DNA of 64,000 bases from Pachyseris speciosa (taxonomy: Eukaryota; Cnidaria; Anthozoa; Scleractinia; Pachyseridae), in the NCBI GenBank assembly GCA_016490735.1, contig JAEMWC010000164.1, forward strand, positions 565,001 through 629,000, in the 5' to 3' direction. The notes beneath the pieces were generated by a model. It was not told the DNA's origin. It saw nothing but the letters and a program-made list of their open reading frames with translations, and made no database searches. This document shows positions 17,902-29,200 of this stretch, in pieces. How positions within the stretch are numbered: position 1 is the stretch's first letter; every line of letters starts with the position of its first letter. Position numbers and translations under genes: made by a program.

Positions 17902-18031
17902 GTTCCATCAGATTGAACAACTATAGATTCCATCAAATTAAATAACTATATATTCCATCAAATTAAATAACTATATATTCCATCAAATTAAATAACTATA
18001 TATTCCATCAAATTAAATAACTATATATTCC
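17902..18031. repeat. 25-bp tandem repeat, about five copies
   Basis: Unit TTCCATCAAATTAAATAACT plus ATATA, head to tail. The first copy is diverged (CATCAGATTGAACAACTATAG); the last four are nearly identical. Confidence 0.85.
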
Positions 18032-18051
18032 AGAATACGAGATCAGAAGGC

Positions 18052-18114
18052 AGTAGTATAGTGTTTGGGGAAAACGAGATCAATTGATCTCGTACCCCCA
18101 AACACTATACTACT
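18052..18114. repeat. Near-perfect 63-bp palindrome
   Basis: Arms AGTAGTATAGTGTTTGGGG and its complement flank a second palindrome, CGAGATCAATTGATCTCG. It would extrude as a cruciform or mark a foldback insertion next to the 25-bp array. Confidence 0.8.
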
Positions 18115-18880
18115 TACTTTGTCATCTCTATTTATATATATTTGTTTAACGAATGGAGTGAATCGAATAAAAAAAAAAAAAAAAGAAAATGCGAAGAAGC
18201 TAAACGTGTCAGACCGTTGTGGCGCGTTCTTCCGATGTTCTGCACGAAATGCAGACGAGAGTTGGAAAAAGTTAGAAAACTTAAATGGTGCCTTGGAAAA
18301 TTTCAGAAATCAAGCAAACACTTGCTTTGTAGGAATTTTCGCCACCTTTCCTCCCTTCCGCTCTGGACTTGTAAATATTATATTATGCTTTAACACATGT
18401 ACGTCGTCAGTCAAAACGCTATAATAACCAAGAGAGCAGGCTGCAATAGCGCGATCGGCAAGCTCTTGAATGTGTGAGTCAATAAGGGCAGCTAGAGAGT
18501 GGGCAGATCATCAAAAGGACATGTAGATCAAAACTAGAAAGGCGCAAATTGCCGGAACAATTTCAAAGGTTAAGGATTTGTCACAACTCGTCGGTAATAC
18601 AGCCAAGGCAACCTTCCGGTTTAGCAACGCCAACAACGCTTCTTTTTGCACTGGAAAGTTGGACTCCAAAGCGATCTGAACAGCAGTTCGAAATGCAGAA
18701 AAGAATCCACGATCGTTGAAAGCAGCCGCCATAATTATGCGGATATATTTTCTGTCCAAACTGGTTAGTTAGCTGGGAAGCCACGCTTTTCCTAAGCCAA
18801 TCAGAGCTGTTGTTTATTTGAAGAACCAATCAGCAGACTGGGACAAATTCTGTCCCAAGGAAATGAGTTTCTCGGCTTGT
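18115..18880. other. Host intergenic sequence, no gene recognised
   Basis: Short open frames only, with no start, splice or domain signals. A run of 16 A lies near 18,170. Confidence 0.4.
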
Positions 18881-19967
18881 GTAGCCTCCCACGCAGTCGT
18901 TTTTAGGGGACTCGTTCACCTCCTCCCCACTAACGCCTGCTTACCCGAAGCCAACATTCCTTTCCCGCCGCTTAGCCAATCACATTTTACCTACTAAATT
19001 CTGGAAGGTTGACCTTGACCTCAGGACGCTTTTCGCGGATAGCTCAATATAGCGGAGACAGAGCTTGAGCAAGCTTTGATCACTGTGTGTGCTCTACGTT
19101 CAAAATTTCCTGTTTAAACGCATATCAACTGACTTCAATTTAAGAATTTGTGAGAGGAAATAGCCACAATATTTCCGTCATTATGCCGACTAGTTACGGA
19201 AAGACGCTTATTTCAGTATCATGCAAGCTTCGCCTTCAATCTTCAATTTCCTCGCCGCTGGTCGTGTTGTAGCTGTTGTGTCACTTCTCGTGAATTTGAT
19301 GAAGGGTCAAGTCAGTTATTTAAGAAGTATTAGCGTATCTTCGGGTTAGTATGAGTGATTTGGAGGAAGGAAACTTTGCCATCGGTAGACCATAGCGCGC
19401 AGTGGATCGAGCGAGCTGCTAGTGATAAGCTGCATAATTTTGCAGTCCGCATCTCGTTAACTGAAGAAAAAACTACTAGTTGGCGCAGTCTATGCCATCG
19501 GTGTTTCATAACTTCTGACCGCTTCCAAGGATGTTTTGGGATCGCTGCGTGGGCGAATTTCATCTGATTTAATGCAAGATCAGACCATGAAGATCGAGCT
19601 TTGTTGTTGTTTCATGTGTGATAATTTTACGTCGGTTTACTCTATGTTTAATCGACTGATAAATGCTTCAAATTTCTAACTTGGTCGCGTCTAAATTCTT
19701 ATTTGCTTTCAGTTAGTCTCTTGTAACACATCGTATTACTAAAAAACAAATCGGTTCCAGCGCTTTGATACGTTTACTAATTCGCGAGAGAAAGAAGCAC
19801 GCATAAGGATTAATTTTACTTGTCATCGCTGGACAGTTTCTCGATCGTGATTGGCTAGGATGCCAACGAGTCAAACAATGGGAAAGGAATGTTGGCTTCG
19901 GATAAGAAGGTGTTAGTGGGAGGAGGTGAAATACGAGTCCCCTAAAAACGACTGCGTGGGAGGCTAC
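18881..19967. mobile_element. Non-autonomous element with about 100-bp inverted ends
   Basis: The left end (from GTAGCCTCCCACGCAGTCGT) and right end (to ACGACTGCGTGGGAGGCTAC) are inverted copies over roughly 100 bp, including GGAATGTTGGCTTCGG-type sequence. There is no coding capacity in the 1.1 kb. Flanks CGGCTTGT and GGCTCGTG are only an imperfect target duplication. Confidence 0.65.
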
Positions 19968-20491
19968 GGCTCGTGCGACCAGAGGTCCGTCTCTCGCGTT
20001 CTATTTTGGCTTTTCAGGGAAATATTTTTTTCAACGGGCCTCTGGAGCCAGGGTAGGCGTGACTGAGAGATGGTTGAAGAATTTATGCGAATCAGCTTTT
20101 CGCGATAATTTCTTGTTAAATGTTCGATTTCGTCTGCATTTGAATAACTAACAATTTATCTCATCTGGTAAGTTTTTTGATCAAACTGAAACCTAGCTCA
20201 TTATATTGCAGCTGGGGAGATAAAAAATGAACCTTTCTTTGGCTGTTGTTCCATAGCGTTATTATTTTGACTAATGCGTGACAATACTGAGATGATTCAG
20301 CCCTATTGTCTGTTTAGTTTTTCTTGTTTGCCCCGAGGGAAAATTAAAACGTTCCTTCACAAATGAAATAAATCAGTCAGTATGAAAGAGGACTGTTGAT
20401 GAAAATTTTTTATTTTCTTTAAAATATAATACCTTTAAGTTCGCTTGAGGAATCAGCGACCTCTCCGACAACTATTCACCAGAGTATTTAT

Positions 20492-20562
20492 TCTCCCACG
20501 CAGACGTATTTTGGGAAGTCGTAAAAATACGAGTCTCCTAAAAACGACTGAGTGGGAGGCTA
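20492..20562. repeat. Mini-hairpin related to the 18,881 element ends
   Basis: CTCCCACGCAGACGTATTTT and AAAACGACTGAGTGGGAG face each other; both resemble the TIR of the element at 18,881-19,967. Probably an internally deleted copy. Confidence 0.6.
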
Positions 20563-23500
20563 CAGAGCAGACAGAGTATTCAGCTCCGAAAGAATTCTTG
20601 TCTTCAGTGTAATCTATAAAAATACGCAATAGAAATAACAACAACGTTTTCCTTGAGTGCGATAAAGTGGTCGCTAAAATACGAGTCATGGTGATTTGAA
20701 GAACCTTCTTATTCAGCCGGCAAAGAAAAATAGCACTATGACTAATAGGCATGCGCTGGTTCCATTTTGCCGATTCCGTCACGTGACTGAAACGAACCGA
20801 CCTTTGTTCCACGAGCGAAGAAAACTCGGGAAAAGTGAGCGAAAATCATCTTCACCCATCTTTCGCAGGTTTTATAGTTTACATCAACTGTGATAAACGA
20901 AATTGACGCTTTCAGTTTGCAATCAAATGCTCATTACGTAAATCACGAGCGCAAAGAAACTACTAGCTATCTAACAACAACAAGTTATGCTATGTGATCT
21001 GCATTGTTCATTTCCGCGCGTGAGAGCGTAGTCAAGCATTGATTTGAAAATATGCTGAGCTTGTACATTCCTGGGTCAGACAGGAATCGTCTTTCAGGTA
21101 CGACCATGTCAAATATGGCGAATGCGAAATAAAGTATGTTTTAAGTATTAATGACATTGCAGTCTTTCTTAAGTTTTCTTTTAATAGCTCAAGTGGTCTG
21201 AACTGAACACATCTGTAAACTTATGTGGTACTCGCTCACTTCGCGCGTTTAATATGAACACATGAACAACGTCCTGGAGAATGTGCTTCTGTAAGCACAT
21301 TCCGATACAATCACACAAGCAGGTCTTCGAGAATGACCATGAATTCCCCTCTTCACCCCGGTTAGGGAAAATGCCGCCTTGTCACGTTCTCCTCTAGTTT
21401 AATTTACGTCGCACAATAAATGTGATCTTCAAAACATACCTTTCACCTAATTATAAGAGTAGTCAACAGGAATTACAATGAGACCTACAGTAGTTTAGAC
21501 AAAAGTTACCAATTTCCATAGACATGGCGTCAAGCAGGTCAACGATTTTCGAAGGAATAAGATTTCTAAATAATTTCCAAGGTGGATAAATATCGAGGTA
21601 GGTACTAAAAAGCGAATTAAAATTTTCCGTTGAGCTATGCTCACCTGGCTCAGCTATGTAAACCTTTTCTGTTAACAGCCTTCACCAGGAGCCCATAGGC
21701 TCCTGCCTTCAAGAGTTACAAGCTTAAGTAAGATCAAATAAGGCCGCGTCTTGGAAAATTAGAAGGAGCCACCGTCACGTGACCAGATAGACCTGTATGA
21801 ACTGGGTGATTAATTATAACCAGGCGGGCACGACTACATTTTGACTGATATCTTGCACAATCGGGTCAGCCCTATCGGTACGTCATGATCAGTCACGTGG
21901 ACTAAAGTAATTTGCGGATGAAGTTCAACACTTCGCCGTATGAATATTTTGAAAGCTCGCCAAATTCACCAAGTGAAATGAGTTTTGAGTCTCCTAATTT
22001 ACAGGGAACGGGAGCGAGACTGAAAAGAGCGGAAGTCGGGATATAAAGGTTTGGGAAGCGAGAGAGCAGGGTACTGTAAGAGGGAGGTACTGACTCCCCT
22101 GTCCCACCCCGAACTATTTTTGTGATTGGTCCTTTGTGCTCGTGCGAAACTTCTGAACCCAGTTCGCTTTCGTGTTATCTCAAGGGAATGCGATGATTTC
22201 ACTTTGGATAAGTGATGATGATGACTTAACATCGCTCAGACAAGAAATTATTTTATTTTATTTTTATTTAATTAGATTCGTCTATTACATAAATTAAAGA
22301 AAGATAATAAATATAAACAGAAAGAAGCAAATAACAAATGCCTAATTAGACAGGGATGCCACAACATAATTGAGCCAATTACAGTGGTCCGAGAGCTTAA
22401 AATATATGTAAAACATAATAAAGCTACATATGACAGTTTGAACAACAACGAAGACGGACAGACACATTACATGATACGATACATGACGGACAGATGGTTT
22501 TCCAGGATCGTGGGATACAAATAACAAAACGAAAAACACTGAGAAACAACCAAGCAAACTAAATGTTATTTTTAGAGCTATTATTATTAGTTATGTAAGA
22601 CAAGCACATTATTCTGTTCGGATATAGTCTCAATGCATCACGTACGGCAGGAAGGGGACCCCGGGAAGAAAATTGGGTCACGTATCTTGACTACTCGTGC
22701 CAAACGGGATTCGCTCCGATCCTGGTCGTGTGTGGTATGAGCATCATGTTGCTGTCAAGCTCAAAGATGAATGAATTTATCAGGCGAATTTATGCTGTCT
22801 TCAAGCCTTATTCTGGTTTGCTTTGACTCCGAAGCGTGTTGAAAAATATTCTTTTAACTTGAATGTAAATGTCACAAAATCTATTAAACTTCAATTTATT
22901 GATCTTTGCTTGTCTGGCAGTGTATGGAGAGTTATAAATGTCTGTGAAACTCGTGATTTTCTTTTCCTTTTTTCTGTGGCTTGTTCTTTGTATTGTAATA
23001 ATGGTTACATTTGTTAAATGTAAATAGCGGCACAAAGCAAAGAAGATACAGGGGTTATTGAAGTGTCCGCCAAAAAAATATTAGTATTACTAAATGAAAT
23101 GAATTGAAAGAAAATTATATCGGAACAATGTATGACGTCGAAGTGGTACTGCTTACCTTATTGAAGCAAATTCCAGCAGCTGTTTAGAGGGAGAGTTGAA
23201 TCGTAGTGTCCTCCAAGCTCAGCTGAACAAAACAAAGTGCACATACCTACGCGTTGTTGCCTTTAAGTGTTCCAATGAACATTGAACACTGAGCAGCCAA
23301 TCACAACATGCAGGATCAAACATGACCCGGCACTCAACGCGTAGCCTACATGTAGCAGTACCCATCTATCAACGCGATTACCTGAAAGCTGAATTGAAAT
23401 TCACAGAACCTCGGGATAGCCCCTGGGGATTAACCTTGCTATTCAAAACACTTTGTTTCCACATAGCTGGAATAGCACAGATATCAGAACCCAGAACAGA

Positions 23501-24455
23501 GAATTTCCGATCACGTTTTCCGTCGCTGGTTATGAAGTGGCAGAAGTGCAAAACTCGAAACGGCGCCTTCTGGAGCTGACAAACTAATGATACTCAGTCC
23601 AATTCACTCGTTTTGTACACTGAGATCTTCTACGAGAAATCTATATAAATACTGAAAACAAAGATTGAGCCCTGGCGAGCGTGCCCAAAATCTTGTAAAA
23701 ACTTTAAATGAACTAAAAATAAGACTTAAAAATTCTCAGACTGAAGGTAAACAGATTATAGATGATGATGTCAGCGATAGAATACCGAATCAAACGGAAG
23801 TTGGTGCTCATGAGACCACGAAAACCACACGTACAGCTGCACGTACACAATAAACTCACCGTTAAAATAATGCTTACGTCAGAAGTGACGCCCACCCAAA
23901 CTCCGCCAATCGACACAAATATAAATAATCTACCTGTACAAACAGCGATTCGATTTTCATTCCCGAACTTTAAGGTAGCTGTAAACATTCGAGGGTCACA
24001 TTTTTCAAAATTTGAGTTATTCACTCTTTGGTTAAACAAATAATTAATCTATCAATTGGTGTAAGAAAATTTGCATAATGTGGAAGAGAACGCGAGAAAC
24101 GACATGACAAATTTTCAGATTCTATGGTTTATTAGCTTTCCAGTGATATATATATTCCTGGGGTTTCTTTGAAAACAACGCGCAGAAGAGCGATTTTCCA
24201 AAAGACACCCCTGAAGGTTTACAGTAACCTTAATAAGTAAACTGTATAAAATGTAAAAGGTAACAAAGGTAAACTTTAAAAGGTATCACAAGTACATGTA
24301 CACATAGATATACATACTTCCCAAAGGACGCTATTAAAAGGCAGTAAAACGCGGGACGAACGGGCTATCCCGAGCGGTCAAGATTGCTCCATCCTGACCT
24401 CGCGGGTAGCCAATCACAGCAGGAGAATTGATTCATCTTGACCACTGAAACAGTC
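20563..24455. other. Long host non-coding stretch
   Basis: No gene, RNA or clear transposon was recognised. The only repeat noted is a short GGAGCCCATAGGCTCC palindrome at about 21,688-21,704, matching the ends of the MITE at 34,736. From 22,250 the sequence becomes T-rich and could be an old retroelement tail. Confidence 0.4.
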
Positions 24456-24498
<43 letters not shown>

Positions 24499-24628
24499 CG
24501 GAGAAAAACCTCTCGGAGCAGATTAGAGAACCAACAAACTCAGCCCACTTATGACGCCGAGTCCGGGAATCGGATCCGGGCCACATTTGTGGCGAACGCT
24601 CTCACCACTGCGCCAACCGTGCTCCCCT
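24456..24628 (-). mobile_element. tRNA-derived SINE with (TTA)n tail
   Basis: Read on the minus strand from GGGGAGCACGG at 24,627, it has an RNA polymerase III A box (TGGCGCAGTGG, 24,605-24,615) and B box (GGATCCGATTCC, 24,566-24,577). A body of about 70 bp follows, then a simple (TTA)n tail, seen as (ATA)n at 24,457-24,498. This is the standard tRNA-SINE layout. The flanking target duplication was not resolved. Confidence 0.8.
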
Positions 24629-25033
24629 AATAAGAACAGCATACAGCACAGAGCTACCTGACACACAACTGCTTGGGCATCTGGAATTTCAACTTAAGTA
24701 GAGGTGACTCGGAATGGCAACTTCTACAGGAATATACGGCGGTCTTGGAAATATGTATTTATGGAGCTCAGTTGCTGGGCAAATTAAACTCCAGGATAAG
24801 CGTCAATTAAGTTTTATAAATTAGTTTATATGAGAATCTCTGTATAGAATGAAATCTGTGAAATCTTCGAGCTGTTACTGACCCAGTTACTTGTAATTGT
24901 GTAGCCACCATCGTGGATTATTCAGATATTATTCATGAGAAAAGAAGAGAGATCAGCAAGGAGAATATGCATCTTGATGTCGAGTATTCAAGGGCACTTT
25001 TGAACCTAACCCCTCCCTTACAGTTCTTTGTAT

Positions 25034-26144
25034 TTACACTAAGGTAGGGCAAGAAGGAGCCAGAATTGGTTCCAACTCCTTCGCAGCGTCTGCTCGGCCG
25101 ATGTCTTTGAGGGTCTGGTACAGTTTCAACACAGTGGCATCGTCATTCATAGCCCAGTCCCCTAGCACCATTTGAGTGCTTTGCATTGGGCATAATTTAT
25201 AATTGCTGACTTGAGCGTAAGTATAACCTAGTTTTCCAGCTAGATAGATCCAGTTCTTACATGAAGCAGGATTTAACAGGAAGCCAAGTCTCTCGTATAT
25301 TTCAGCACTGACATCCCTCAACAAGACTGGATGCCCTATAAAGTAAATTAAACATTTAATTACTAGGCAACTGAAGAGATGTCCAAATAACAGTGTCTCG
25401 GGGAGTATCTCCTTTTCAGGTCATAAACGGAAAACTATATATCAAAATACGTTGTTCATAAGAAATAAAACACAAACAGCGGAGCTAAACATGGTAAACC
25501 AACGCAGTTTATATAGACTTGACGTTTCGTATGCTAGGCAACATACATTTTCAAAAGTGACCGTAACAATCTTTGAAAACTATATATATGCTTTTAAGAT
25601 AGGGGTCTCAGGAACCGAGATTAATAAAAACTATCTTAAGGCCACCGCACACGAGAGGAAAGAGCTGAGGAAAAAAACTCGCGAGGCAGATGGCTCAGCC
25701 GTTTCCCGCTCTCGTCTTGTCGAGAAATTCGTCTCGCGAGGCCGATCAATATCAGACACGTTTGATATTGATGTCACGGCCTCGCGAGGCGAATTTCCCC
25801 CCAAAATTCCGCCGAACACGAGAGGAAACGGCTGAGCCATCTGCCTCGCGAGTCATTCTGTTCAGCTCTTTCCTCACTTTATTAATAAAGCAACAACCTC
25901 TCCCAACTGATGTTTACAATGAAAGCTGGGTTAAGTTCTTAGATAAATAAGGTTCCTTAATTTTGCAATGATAATCGGTTTTGCCCGACGCTTAATGTCA
26001 AAATGATCCCACTTGATGTTGTGTCCAGCGGTTTTAACGTGGTCAGCAGTGCTTATGTGTGGTCATTTTTTTGCAAGGGCCTTGAAATGTTCAGTTTTCC
26101 TGTCGAGAAGTCTTCTTTTGTCTTGCCAATATAATAATCAGTGC

Positions 26145-26222
<78 letters not shown>

Positions 26223-29200
26223 ACTTTATTTAACGAGGGTAACATATAACAGTAATAAAACTGATAAACTAATGGCCCTCGAAAATTAAAATTTGAAAAA
26301 GAAAACACAAACCTATATACATCATAAAATATTGTTAAAAATTAACAATTTACAGGAATAATTTATAAATGACTTTAGACTTTAGACTTTTGAGAGCGGT
26401 TTAAGCGTTCCTTGCAAGGAAAGAAAAACTTGATGCGGGCAGGAGTAGAAATTGTAAACACAGGATTTCAGGCGTTTAGCGGTTTGGTTGCTCTGCAGAC
26501 CTAAAAAAAGTAACTTAAGAACTGTCAAGACAGGGCTGTTGGGCTTGTTTCTGTTTCTGTTCAAAACATCGTGAATCTTGTAGGTAATTATACCTTGAGG
26601 GTAACCATTTTGTAGAAGAAGATTCCAAAGATCATATAGAGAGCAGCCGGACTGCAACAAAGAAGTCTTATAGCAAATTCGATAGCAGCGATAAGTGAGC
26701 GTACGAATGAGATTAATTTGCATTTACGTAGTGTGAACAAACTCAAAAAAGCCATTTGGTGTAAAGGCCAGTGAATGTCTTCTTCCGGTAAGTGGATGTC
26801 ATGAAGGTGTTGTTCGGGCAGCGTTTGAAAAGAATGTCTAAAAATGGAATTTCGTTGTTCTGTTCACATTCAAAAGTGAATTTGATGCTGTTGTGAAGAC
26901 TGTTCAAATACTGTAAAAACTCATTCGTTGTTTAAAAATACTGTATATTTCTGCGCCGTAAAGATAAAATAAGTAGGCTTTTGTACATTATGCCAGCATT
27001 TTTTCGAGCATTTTAGTAAGGCAAAAGCATTAAGCATTATTCGAGCATTTTAGTGGCATTTTTCCGGAAAATTAATTTTTTCCGAGAAACTAAAAAAGAA
27101 ATTATTATTATTTTTTTTATAGAAAATGAAGACTAAAAGTCAAAATTCATAGATGATTTCGAGGATTATGTTTTTTTTGGCTGTATTTATGAACTTGTAT
27201 ACGTTTTTTTTTGTTACTTGCAACAATTGTACGTTTTTAGTCGTGGATACGCGAAGCGTAGGAACGGTCAGATTATGCAAATTTGTCACTCACTCAGATG
27301 TAAACAAAACGATATGTCAACGGCAGACAAAATAGATATCGATTTTGCGAAATATTGCCGGAACACCTCTAACGGCTTTCCGAAGTATGTCTAAGGAGCA
27401 ACAGTCGAACCGATGAACGGAATGAAAAATGTAAAGTAAAGTAACTTTATTTCAGCTCGGATCGAACGAATAAACGACAAAAGGAACGTTCGATCAAACA
27501 GCCAGACGGCGAAAGAAATTATATACAATATTCCGTCACAAGCGCAGCATCCAATAGCCCATTTTACAGTTGCCTGCTCAGTGACCTGGCCTTTGAATGG
27601 AAAAGAGGCTATGGGTGACCCTGCTTTGATACAGACCTCACTGTTTTTCTCATGTAAATCATGTTGTTCTTATGCTAACTAGTCTACATTTGCATGAGAA
27701 AGACAAAGAGGTTTGTATCAAAACAAGGTCACCTCCAGCCTGGCTTCCAATCAAAGGCCAGGCTACCAAACACACAATTGTAAAATGGGCTATTCACGAT
27801 CTGTGGAAAAAATATCAGCCGTTCAACCCAAGATATTTTCCAAGTGTGCACAGAAATTGATGACGGAAACTTTTGACACAATTATAGCTGTATTCGCGAA
27901 GCCATTTTCAGCGTTGGAAATAATGTTCTAACGAGCAATCTAATCAAATTATTTTTTGTGGCGCCATCGCGTCTAGCCACGACGTAAACACAAGTTTGCT
28001 TTGAGAAATACTCTTCGTTTTAACTAAACGCGCCATTTTTTCAGTAAAGTTTCGAACGAAACTTGTTTATTTTAATATCCAAAAACATGGCATCAATGAT
28101 TATTTAAGAAAACGACGGCAAATGTTGCGTTTCACATTGGCAGTAAAAAGAGTAATTTGCATATGTCAAATTTCGGTTGCGTTCGTTCGACAGCTTTGTG
28201 TAACAAATTTCCTCGAAATACTGCAGCATGGCTGTCTTCGCTTTGGCTAAATCGTCCTTTTGCCTGATATTTATCCGACCATACGGACAAGACAGAAACC
28301 TGTTCAGCTTTCAAAAGCAGCACACTGTTTTAACTCTCACGATATCTCCCTGCCTCAATAATTCATTCAAACGCGAATATGTAAATATGCACCCCGAGGT
28401 TAAATTGCGTTAAGCTCATGAACAAAAAAAATTATGCTCAAAAGAGCTGGCCGTTGTAATAAACGCATTAAAATGTTTTTAAACATTTTCCAGAAAGAGT
28501 TTTTACGTTAAAACTAGTTAAAACGCCGTTTTCCTCGAGTCACCTTGGCTTGATCCCCATTATCGCAAATAAGGTCAAATATCCACAACTTCTTCACAGT
28601 TGTACTTTGATTGTAAGTGTGAACAGTATGTTGTGGTTTAAACAATTTGTGTACCCAAAACTTTATAAAGGCTCTTGTGTAAAAACTTTATCCAGTTCTT
28701 TTGTTTAGTCCATACGGCTGAATGGAGTTTAATGTACTTTGCCAGAAAATCTCTCTTACTCGAAGGACTTCCTTCTTTCTTTCAGTCTCTAATGATCTTT
28801 TTTGATTTGTTCTATAATAGTGATGGTAACATTATTATCAAAGTCGTGAGTTCGTGTGTTATGTAAAAAGTGTTCAGTGAGTTCGCAGCTACTCACTCCC
28901 TTTTTAATATGGTTTCTGTGATTGTTTAACCGTAGGTTAAATGCTGTTTCACTTTTGCCAATGTATTGAAGTTTGCAAATGTTGCACTCGATTATGTAAA
29001 TGATCCATGACGACTGGCAGTCCACTGCATGAAATATGGTAAAAGTCTTCTTGTTGTTGGGACTGGTGAAAGTTGTGGTCTGGTTAATCTTTTTACGCCA
29101 GCTACACTTCGTTCTTTCACATGCTCTACATCCCTTTGGTATCAGAATGTGAGGTGTTTCACTAAAAAATCTTGAACGCACAAGTCTGTCTCGTAGATTT

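Noticed and set aside
17902..18031. Regular repeats suggesting a CRISPR array
   Set aside because: Units are head to tail without unique spacers, and the DNA is eukaryotic; a simple tandem repeat.
24365..24586. Frame with a long tyrosine run
   Set aside because: Produced by the (ATA)n tail of the SINE.
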